A stretch of 64,000 nt of DNA from Atherinomorus stipes (lineage: Eukaryota; Chordata; Actinopteri; Atheriniformes; Atherinidae). The first letter of the stretch is position 1. Each line of letters begins with the position of its first letter. Shown here one piece after another: positions 25,301-37,300 of the stretch. A program made the translations under genes and the position numbers. The stretch lies in assembly GCA_023101725.1 (NCBI GenBank), contig JALJCO010010453.1, positions 716,501 to 780,500 of the forward strand, written 5' to 3'. Below the pieces are notes generated by a model. It was not told where the DNA came from. It ran no database searches and was given only the letters and a program-made list of their open reading frames with translations.

Positions 25301-28300
25301 TGGTGTTTAACTTGGTATTGGACAGAAGGGAATTGTTTTTTTTGTTTGTTTTGTTTTGTTTTGTTTTTTCAAAAGTTAAAATATTTCAACATACTCAAAA
25401 ACAAATCCAGAGATTTAAAAAAAATTGAGGGCAAACTAAGTTTTGCACATCTATGGGCAATGTTTATTGGAGGTAGGAATGAATCAATGTTCAGATGACT
25501 TGCATACAACTACAAACATGTATGAAAGCAAATCATAAGGATGGTTACAATACCAAAAGTTTTTTTTTTTTTTTTTTTTTTTAACGCAGAGAATGTTAAC
25601 TTAAGTAATGATTAGATGTTTCTCTCTGTTTTTAGTTGCAGTAAATTTTAAAATTGAAATAAATAAATGTCCTTGTCTTACAGCCTCCACAGTGACCAGG
25701 ATGAAATCACCTTTATAGTGTTCCAATCTCTACGAGAGGATGATGAAGATGATGGAGAAGGGACAGAGAGAAGGAGGGCTGAGTTGGACATTGCGGTTCA
25801 TGTTAGATATGATCCAGGACAGACGGAGATTGCTATCCATTCACCGTACTGGATGGTGAATAAGACGGGCAGGTTGCTACAGTACAAGGCTGACGACATC
25901 CACCGTAAACACCCATTTGACTATGACATGCCCCTGCTATTCTCCTTCAAGCCACGGAACTTTCTGAGAAACAATAAGGTAAGAGGAGAATGGTTAAAAT
26001 ATTCTTGATTTGTTTTTAAGTTAGCAATTTCCAACTATCCAACTTTCTGAGTTACAGAAGAAAATATTTTACATTTTTTAGTTCAGTCATCCAGTCAAAA
26101 CGTCTCTGAAGAACTATCGCTTTCCTACTTCTGTGTTAAGCCTTCTTGAAGTTAAAACATCTTGTGTTGTAGATACAGATACTGAGTGCAAGTTAGTAGG
26201 ATACATGATTAATAACTTCTCCCCATCATTTAGCACCGTTTATAAATCAGATTTTAATTCTTGTCTTCCCTCAGATCCGACTTATGATCTCAGACAGTGA
26301 ACTATCAGATGAATTCTCTCTGGACACAGTTGGTAGCCATGGAGATGTGAAGTGCAAAGGCAGATACAAAGATTATCTGGTGAGATTTTGGAAAATGTGC
26401 TGCCTTTTGGACATCGCTTTTCTTTTAAAACATAGACGCATCACATGTAAATTAAAAAGCCTTTTGTTTGTAATTAAACCAAGTTTTGCATCTAAATACA
26501 TTTTGATCTGTCGTCTACTCTCAGGTTGGTGTGAAGATCGATGCCAGCAGTTTCAGTCTGACCCGCATTGTGACCTTTGTGCCATTTTACATGCTGGTTA
26601 ACAGAACCAAGCATCGTGTTTTCATATGTGAGGAGGGGGCAAGAAAACTGGACTGAAGCTCAGCCAGAGCAGGTTGGACCCAAACAAAGATGAATTTAAT
26701 TTGTCCGTCCATGTTAACATAGGCGTGTTTATAGCTGTGTGGGTATCAGACAGATGTACAAGATAATGAAAACGCAGGATATTCACAGATTTAACTCTTC
26801 CTAATAAACAGTGTATATACAGTAATTGAACAAAGACTGAAATCTTTTTCACATATCAGTTACATCATTTTGATTTTGGGGGGGGGGGGGGGGGATCCAT
26901 AGTTTTTTTTTTTTCTTTTTTTAACTATTTTATTTTATTTTATTTATTTTCTCTCTTTATTTAGTCAGCGGTTCCATTCTGGCCTGAAAATGACACAAAG
27001 CGACTGAAGATCAAAGTAGAGGGTTGCTTGGCGCCTCCTCTGACTATTGACTTTACACAACCAGAGAACTGCCTTTTGTTGCATCTGGACAACTCTGTGA
27101 GTAGTCCCACACACCAGGTTAATGCATGTGCTGTTTTCCTTTTGATATAGGAATAAGAAAGACCTTGATTCCAGTGTTGTTCCAGCAGATTTCCACAACA
27201 GAATGACCCATTCCAAACAACTGTACTGTATGTTTCTGTTGTTGCAGGTGGGTGGGATCATTTTAGATGTGAATCTGTCAGAGCACTCGGCCACAATCCG
27301 ATTCTCTGAGTATCATGACGGGGCAGCACCGTTCCTCCTCATCAACCATACAAAAGACCAGACTCTTCAGTTCTACCAGAGGTGAGTAAATGGAAGAGAG
27401 AAAGCTAGAAAGACATAGTTTTAAGCCTTAGTTTTATATACTTAACATTTTATGTATTTCTACAAACAAGGTTGCACACAGTGATGAGAACTTTGTGAGC
27501 AATGCAGAGTAAAATGTTTCGCTTTTGGATACTGGTAAAGGATAAAGATTATACTGCTGATCTTCTGATCTGTGGCCGTGCAATTTTAGTGTTATTTCTT
27601 TTTTTTGTTCTTCTCACATTTTTTGTTTCAGACTGCAAGCTTTAACTATGAAGTTATATTTCTTCATCTGCAGCATCCACATTTTCATTGGATTTTTATG
27701 TGTTTGTTAAATGACAAAGCTGCTTTCTGTTGTTGATTTTGAGTGTTTGTATTTGCTGACAATGATTTTTATTTGTGTTGTGTGAGTCATGCAGCGCGTT
27801 GACGGTATCCTCGTGGGTGGCTGATGAGCTGCTTGACCTCTCCTTCTCAATGGAGGAGGACAGGTAGAAAAATATTAAAGAGAGAAACTGCTCTGATACT
27901 CTCTGCACTCAGTACAAAGAGTAGGAAATATTGAATGGTGCAGCAAGTAAGAACAAAAAGGAATATGAAAGTTCTATCAAAGAGTTTGTTTCTGAAGGGC
28001 TCATGATTTTAAATATGATGAGAGAAAACAGATAAGTTGTGGTGACAGATTTTCATTAAGTGAAATTTCAAGTGCACAGGTAGATGTAACCACACAACAG
28101 AACAGGAGAATTTGAGGATCCAATCATGACACTACTGTAGGTAGACTAATTAAGTACAGCATGGAAGAAATCAATTCTCATAATCTTTTATGATCAGAAT
28201 ATTGTTTTGACATGAAACACAAAACGTCAACAGGCAGAAATAAACTATTCATGAAGCCTGACGGCATAAATTAGTATATCTTTGAAAGTTTATGGTCACA

Positions 28301-31300
28301 GTGGCTTTGAAGTGACATGTTGGAGTGCAGAGTTTGATCAGATGAAGAGTAGAAGTTAACACCAGTAAAATAATAATTCTTCAGCTCTGAATCTGTTTTC
28401 AGTGTAATCTGCTCCTTTTTTTTTCAAAGTCATATTACATTGTATAATTTTCACCAGAAATTTGACATTTCTTTCAGTGTTTATAATATGTTACGTGCTT
28501 ACTTGGTTACATCAACTCTATTACACCCAAATTATTTATTTATCAAGGACCTACGACACTTTTTTTTTCCCTGTAAGAATTATGTTCTGATGTAACATGT
28601 TAAATATTAAAAGAGAGAAATAGAAGGAGCAGGTTACACATCTAAAACCATTTATGCTGCTCCTGTTCAAGCATTGTCATCTTTGTCTGTAGAAATGTTA
28701 GTTTGGACTGCTGCTGATGGGATTCTGCCTAAGGAGTTACAGCTTCTGCTTCAGTAACTAGTGTCCCTTTACTTTTCTATCTCAATGCATAGTTCGGGCC
28801 TTCCTGTTCCTTTTTTTATTGTCATTTCGTTTTGCTATGTTTGACCCTTTGCCATGTTTATATCTTAACTTTCCAGGAGACTTTTGGAAACTTTGGGTGC
28901 CTTGCTAGTATTACTGTTATTTCTCTCCGACTTTCTTGTGTACTCCAAAAGAGAAGTTTTTTTTTGTTTGTTTTTTTTTTAGATTGGATTGCTGGCATGT
29001 GTAACTTCTGGTGGATGGGCGCTATTATGTCATCCTGTGTTTTACTGTTGTTGTGTATTCACTCTCTTTCTCGTCATTTTGTGCTTTTCAGTTTAAACTG
29101 GATTTAAAAATACTTACTTTGTGTGTCTGGGTGCATTTGGTTTGTGTGCAGTACTCAGAAGGAGGCAGAACAGGAGGAGCTGGAGGCTGGAAAAGCTGTG
29201 TACTACACCTGGACAGCACCCACTGGGTCCCGTGAGCTTTGTTGGAAGTGTGGCAATTATACTGGGAAGCTGAAAAGTGAGGAGGTACTGTACCTAAGTT
29301 GGATAAAGATACGTGTCTGAGGAATAAAGTCAGTCATTTCTTAAAGTTGTACTTGTTATTTTACACAAAAACCTTTCATCCAGGATTATAATCTGATCTA
29401 ATTATACTTCAGAAGTTTCAGACAATAATTCCATCAAAGGTACTCATCCTAGCATGAACCCTAAAGTTGCGGGGGGAAGACTTTACTGGTAGTTTATTGA
29501 ATAGGAGGGTAATAATTGAATTCACTTTGCTGCTTTGCTTATTTTTTATGGTATAAAGCATCTGTGGCTGATAAAGTAAAGTAATATAATGACATAATAT
29601 AAAAGGAAAAACATATGTTAAAGTTTTGAGGCTATTGGCGGATTATTGACTGTTAATTAAATGTTAAAGGGTGATTTTGTGCAGTTTGTTGAACATTTAC
29701 AACAAAGCCTGTTGAAATCCAGCTGTTTTAATTTTTACTCATGTCTACAATGTTTGTTTTTTTACCCTTTCATCTTTAGGACCTGCGTAAGGATATGAAC
29801 GATGAGGGGAAACTTTTTGTCATTTCCTTTTATGAAGGTAAAGTTAAAAAATCTGCCCAGGCCTTTCTATTTTTATCATTTTATATTCACATGAAAAGAT
29901 CTTCACATTTTCCCTCTCAATTTTCTTTTTTTCTCTTTTTTTTTTGTAAATGATGAATTTGTACAATTGCCAAAACATGTAAATAAGAAGGTGCCTCATT
30001 AGTCAACTAACTTCAGTCTTTAAGCTTCTGTTCATCCTGGATGAATCTGAAAACAAATCTTTGAATTCTTCCCAGCTTTAAGATACAGAGCTAGACATTT
30101 TTTTTTTTCTGTTACATTTCTGAAAGGATAAACAGTGTCTGTTTTTGATTCAAAGGGCTACAGCGTGTTGTGCTGTTCACTGAGGATCAACAGATCTATA
30201 AACTGCTCTGTGAGAACGAGAAGGTGCAGCTGGCTGAACAGGAAATCATCCTGTCCCTGCAGAACATGGGCGTGTCTTTGGTCAACAACTCCACCAACCA
30301 GGAGATTTCCTTTATTGGGATCACAAGGTGCTTTATCATTGTGTGTGTTTAGTAAATTGTAAAGTACAGTTGGAATTTGCAGCAAAGATACTGTATCATG
30401 AGAGAAAACTTCCACCCTCAAGGCTTTTATGTGCTGTAAAACAATTTTAAAATATGTTACTCGTTGTTTTGTGATTTAATAGGCATTCAGTTGTAGGGTG
30501 GTGCTTATTTTGCACATTATAGTTACTGTGCAAGTGAAATTATTGTCCTTTTACACACTTGTTCTCTTAGAGTGATGCAGCAGTTACTGCTGGTGCTCTG
30601 GCATAAACTAAATACAGGTGTTAGAAGTAGAAGATGAATTTATACTAGAAACGGGTATAGTTAGTGTAAATCATGTAATCTTGATTTTATGAATTTGACA
30701 CTATTTCTGTTTCGTTTTTGTCTCAGCTCTGATGTGGTGTGGGAATTAAAGCCCAAGAAGAAAAATCGATGGAAAACTCTGAGTACAAAAGAAACTGAGA
30801 TGCTGGAGAGCAAATTTCAGGAATACATTGAATCTGGGCCCATAGACAACGCCATTGTTGACTTGGAGAACAACTTCCAGGTTGTATTCTAAATACTGAA
30901 CAGAGCGTATACCCGTCAATTAACCACTTTAATAGAGACAGTTTATTAATTGTGATTATGTAAAATAGTTTCTGGTCTAATTTTTAAACTTAATGATGTT
31001 TTTAACTGTCTCGCAGGTGTCCTTTACACCCAATGGTATGGATATGCGAATGTTTCAGCCTTGTGATGCTCCTCTCAGGAGGCACTTCCTGCCTGGAGTG
31101 AAGGTGGAGTACAGCGTCTCGCCACGACAGAGAGCGTATCGTGTCCAGATCCACCGCATACAGGTGAAAAGCAGTACAGTTTGAAATAGATTCACTCAGA
31201 GTAGACTGGGCTTTTTTAGAGAGCAGCATTATGAGATAAGTTTGTAATGAAATGGGCTAAAACAGAGTAGTTCAGACAAAGTGACACAAGTGGCAGCAGC

Positions 31301-34300
31301 AATGCTCAGTGTGAGGAAAACAAGTGTTTTTGGAGCAGTAAAACGTAAAATATAAATCTATTCCAGTTGATCCTTATGATAGAAATGCAGATGTGGTATG
31401 GGGCCCCCGAAAGCTGGATTTATACTCGCTCTGCGTCTGCGTAACCACCGTCGCCTCCGTGTAGCCTCTGTGTAGGTACACGGAGGCCTGACACGCACCT
31501 CTCTAGACCCGACGTGCATCCCGGCTACGAGAACCCAGAGACGCGGAAGAACTCACTGGTGATTGGTCAGTGTGGTAACCTGCTTCCAGATGTTTGGGTT
31601 TTGTTGCTGAATGAATGAATGCATGTCGCCGCTACTGTTGTTCTAAAATAGGAAATAAATGCTGCAGCTGTAGCGAACCATCGGGGTGAGAAAAAAAAAC
31701 TCCTGGTCATTAAAAGCCGCGTTGTCGCCTACAGATCTGGAAAAAAACTGCAGCATGACGCCGTAGCCCTACGTAACCCTACGTAAAAGCACACACTGCC
31801 TCTGCGTCAGGTATGCAGACCCGACTGGACGCAGACGCCGCGCCACTATAAATCCAGCTTAAGCCTTAAAGGGGAAGTTCAGGATTTTTGACATAGGGCC
31901 TCATTTTCGAGTGAGCCAAGATCCTACTTGTCACTGGAGACAGTTTCATCTTATTTGATCTCATATTCTTGTCACTGGTTGTCCCCGATGCTAACCCTAG
32001 GGACACACTGCATGCAGAAATGTGCCGAAGCGCAGCAGTTTCATTTCAGCACCCATGTTAACAGACATGTTAACAGCTGTGGAGCAATTGTTTCGGCCTC
32101 TGTTCTATTTTCTGCACAAGCTGCTGCTGAATTTGTCAAGCCAGGCAGGAAAAGAAGCAGGAACACGAGACAGATCTATCAAAATAAACCCATTTTCAAA
32201 GTAAAATATCCAGATTAGCTTTAAAACCTGATCTCTTTTTAATAGATCTAATTATATGTCAATCACGTCTTCATCAAGTGGAAGGATTCACACACAGAAA
32301 TGTCGGCTTTCTGCTTGCAAATAGTATGAAAGCAGAACAGGAGATGTAGCCATTGTGAAATTATCAGCTGTAGAAGTACAGCAGAGAAGCAGGACTGCCT
32401 GCTGACTGTGCACGTCTGATGTGAACAGAATGAGGAGCGGTGTCGACGAGAAAATTGGCGTGCTGCGCTTCGGTGCGCTTCCGCATGCAGTGTGTCCCTA
32501 GTGTAATGCTAGCATAAGTCAATAGGAAGCTGCTAGCCTGTCATTAATAACAATCGTATCCACTCCACAGAACACCCGAGGCAAGTCAGTTATAACACAA
32601 GGCTATCTGTGTAAATGCCGTGTAACAACATAATGTTACAAATAACTTACCTTGCATTACAAATTATACATTACATTTTGAGGAACTAATTTCTCTTCAG
32701 CAACGGAATGATACATTGCTTCCGGGTGGTAAGACAGGAGAGCGATGCGGTTCAAAACAAACAGAAGCATGCCGCAGTCTTTGCACATTTTCAATAGCTT
32801 GTTAGTTTACAGAATTAAGAACTGTAATAGGCAACATGGTTTAAGTATTCACTTTTACAGTAGTTGCTACTGTAATCAAATGCCTTCATACACGTACGGC
32901 AGATGATATCAGCCCGCTGCCAAATACCGGAAGTAAAAAGTGTTGCTGCTGAGACACTTTACTATCAAAATGTAACATAATACGAGGTAAGTTTTATTTG
33001 TAACATTATTTTGTTAACACGCCATTTACACAAATAGTCGTGTGTTATAACTGATTTGCGTCAGGTGTTCTGTGGAGTGGATACGATTGTTATTAATGAC
33101 AGGCTAGCAGATTCCTATTGACTTATGCTAGCATTTTATATTGGGGACCCCCGGTAACAAGAATATGAGATTAAATAAGATGAAACTGTCTCCAATGGTA
33201 AGTAGGACCCTGGCTCACTTGAGAATAAGGTCCTATGTCAAAAATCCTGAACTTCCCCTTTAACTGAAATCCAACCGGTCTTCCAGTACTTCTAATCTAC
33301 CAAAGGACTGTTCTTTATTACGGTTGGGGTCCATACACTAGTTTAACATTTACATACTTTCCTCTTGCAGATCCAGAATCAGCTCCCAGGAGCCATCTTC
33401 CCCTATGTGTTTTACCCTGTAAAACTGCCAAAGTCAATTGCTATGGACTCAGGTTTGTTAATCAACCATTTTTTTTAATCTTTCATTTAACAGAATGTGT
33501 TCTTATTGTTCTTTTTATTTTACATTTTTAAATATTGGCCTGTGAGATAATTTTATTTTCATTTTTCTCCCAGAACCCAAACCTCTAACTGACATCAGCA
33601 TTATTACCAGAGCAGCAGGACACTCTGATATCTCTCGCATCAAGTAATTCTTTTGTCATTTCCTCCTCATAATTTTCTTGTCCTTGTAATGTTATAACAA
33701 TGTTATTATTTGCCTTTTTCAGACAAGATCATACTTAAAATTTAAACAACAAATGTCTTCTGTGAAATTATGCAGTTTTTATTTGCTATTCCTATTTGCC
33801 TTGGAGTTTTATGGAATCTACATTATTAATTTTAGACAAACACAGGTGTCTGTTTTTTCTCAGTTTTGTACCCAAGTTATGCTGAGATTGTCTGCTCATC
33901 TCAGGTATTTCAAGGTGTTGATTCAAGAGATGAATCTGAAACTTGATCTTGGCTTCCTGTATGCCATCCTGGATCTGTTCTCCTCTGAGAATGCCAGCAT
34001 CAGGACCTCAGAACACGAGGTCAGCTGCACATACTCACACAGTCACCATAATCTTCACCCTTCAGTTTGTTAAAAATCTGCAATGCATAAATATTATATC
34101 TATAAACTCAACAATTATTGTTATGTAATTATTCTTTCAGGTGGAACTGTTTGAGAAGGACATAGAGTATATAAAGACAGAGCTAAACCATGTTCTCTAC
34201 AGCTGACACGTCTCCGATCAGCCTCTATGAGTACTTCCACATTTCCCCCATCAAGGTTTGTAGAAACAGTAATTATCAACCATTAGGAGTCAGTGTCTCA

Positions 34301-37300
34301 AGTGGAGTCAACATTTGCTCTTTCATCAACAATAACTGATTTAATAAAGAGTAAAAACCTAAAATGTTGTAACTTGATCAATTTATTAGTGAATGATAAT
34401 TAAACATGAATAAAGCAACATTAAAGCAACTCTTACCGATGTTGCATTCTTACATTATTTTTAAAACAGGGAAAATTTATAAAAGAGGGAAAAGGAATCT
34501 AAAAAAAAAAAAAAACCCCCCATAAAAAAAAAAAAAAAATTATTCCAACCTCTAAAAATTAAGAAAACCACCAACCTAGGGGGGGGGCCCAAGGATTCAA
34601 CGGCCTCCGCAGACTTTATGGGGGGGGGAGGGAGGGGGGGGGGGGGGGGGGGGGGGGATAAATAACTTGGGGTCAAGTTGTGAGATGTATCATTTGAATA
34701 AAAAATGAGGGAGGAAAAAGGGGGGAAAGGTCATCACCTGTTTTCTGTTTTTGTGTTTGCAGCTGCACCTGAGTTTTTCTCTGAGCACAGGAGGAGAAGA
34801 TGGTTTGAAAGAAAAGAGAGATACAGAACTCATTCCTCTGCAGTCTCTCAACCTGCTGCTGAAGAGCATCGGAGCAACGCTCACTGATGTGCAGGATGTT
34901 GTCTTCAAGTATGAATACGAAGGAAGGCCAGAATACACATGCATAAGCCACATAGGACTCTTTGATGTTTGTGTGCTCTGTTATTAGAGGAACTGATGCT
35001 TCTTGACCTTGTTGCTTTGTATTGTTTTTTCTTCTTCAGACTGGCCTTCTTTGAGTTGACTTTCCAGTTTTGTACTACTCAGCAGCTACAGTGGGAGGTC
35101 ATCAGACATTATTCTAAGCAGGTAATGCACACATGCCAAACATTTCTGTAATACATCTCTGCTCTTTTAAAAGTATGGTTATGTGTCAGTTTAGAAATGG
35201 CGCATGAATCAGCAAAATTGAAGTGTTATTTACTTTTTTGATGTACTTAAGGACTTGATGTATTTTTCTTCAAAGCAGATAATAGAAAAATGAGTACACA
35301 AAGTTAATGGTAACCAGTGCAGTACATAAGCAAGTTCATGAAAGGTTGCGTTCAAACGCAGGTGGCTGCATATGTGAACACAATATTGAATGGCCAAGTA
35401 TATTTTCAGCCTTAATTGGGCTTTTTTTCATGTGATCTCTGTTTTGTTCCATGCATGAATATGACAGAAGGTATGAAAGAGTCACAGGCAACAGCACTCT
35501 AGTTTCTGTTTGTGTATACTGTGTTTCAGGCTATAAAACAGATGTATGTCCTTGTGTTGGGCCTGGATGTACTTGGAAACCCGTTTGGGCTGATCAGAGG
35601 ATTGTCAGAGGGTGTGGAGGCATTCTTCTATGAACCCTATCAGGTAGGAATACAATACATGCAATGGATCTTTTCTCTGAAGGCATCTTGGATACATTTG
35701 ACGTAGTGGAGGACCCACTTTTGCACTTGTTGTTTCACTGTGATTATGAATGGAACTGAGATATTCGTACACTCAGAGTTAAGTCTAAATGTTTTCTGTA
35801 AAAGAAGAGGAAAAATAAACAATGTGACCTGTAATAGATCACAAACAAAGAAACAATACAATGAAATGACTTTTATCACTCATATTTGAGGTGTACTTTG
35901 AATACTATATTTGTTAGTGTTTATCAGCTTGTTTGTAAGTGTAATTAAAAACAAAATCTTTAAAATGTGCAATCTGGAGTAACATTATTACATTTCTAGA
36001 TTAATGTTCACAGTTTGGCTGTTCATCGTCTCCAATAGTCAGAACATCTTCAAGGTGAATTGTTCTCTTTTTTTTTTTTTTTTTTTAATCAGGGAGCCAT
36101 TCAGGGTCCTGAGGAGTTTGTTGAAGGAATGGCTCTCGGTGTGAAGGCTCTGGTCGGAGGAGCTGTAGGTAAGCATAAAACACTGCAGTAAGATGTTGTG
36201 TTTAAGGAATATTCTGATGAAAAATCTTCATAAAGTTTAAACTTCCCTTGTGCCGTCATCTGTATGTGCATGACTGACTTTATCTGCTGTCAGTGATAGA
36301 AAGTTGATTTGGTCCTCTGTGTATCTACTATGCTGAAGTTGTTTTTCAACAGAAATAGACTTATGAAAAATAGATATGTATTTTTTTTTTCATCTCTTAA
36401 ATTTGAGCATTTATTTAAATTAAACGGCAGACTTTGTCCTGAACGCTTGCTTTTGGTTCTTCATCTATTCTTTTAACCATCGACTTGGATATGTGAGAGT
36501 AACCATAGCAGTGATTTGTTTTTTCTAAAGTGACTGCTACTTTATGTTTATGGCAATTGTTGTTTTCTTTTTGTTTTTTTGTTTTAAATTCAGTATAGTA
36601 ACTTCATTTTTGTTGAACAGGGGGTATAGCGGGTGCAGCCTCAAGAATCACTGGTGCCATGGCAAAGGGTGTTGCTGCAATAACCATGGATGAGGAATAT
36701 CAGCAGAAGAGACGAGAAACTATGAACAGACAGCCCAGTGGTCTGAAAGAGGGGCTGACCAGGGGAGGAAAAGGACTCGTTTCTGTGCGTAAACCAGATA
36801 TTAATTGCACTGTTTTTTATGACACTTTTTTAGATTCATCAGCAGAAATAATAACTTTTGACTATTGATTTCTATAATGATATTGCAAACTGGCATGAAA
36901 GAGAGTGCACCACTGGGGATAATGTTTGTTAATAGGCTAAGTGTTGTTTATATGTTTTAGGGATTTGTCAGCGGAATCACAGGGATTGTGACCAAACCTA
37001 TTAAAGGTATGTTGAGACTGACTGTCTGAAAATTTGTAAGTGCAATTAAAAAGATGTACAATTTCTCCTTTTATCATGGTTTTGTCTGATTCACAGAACA
37101 TTGGAGCTGCTGTGCAGTGTTTTGGTAGATTTTCAGAAATGTGATGGTGTGTTTTTGTGCAGGAGCCCAGAAGGAGGGTGCAGCAGGCTTCTTCAAAGGG
37201 GTTGGCAAAGGTTTGGTTGGTGCAGTGGCTCGACCCACAGGAGGCATTATCGACATGGCCAGTAGTACCTTCCAAGGGATCAAGAGGTTGGTTGGTTATT

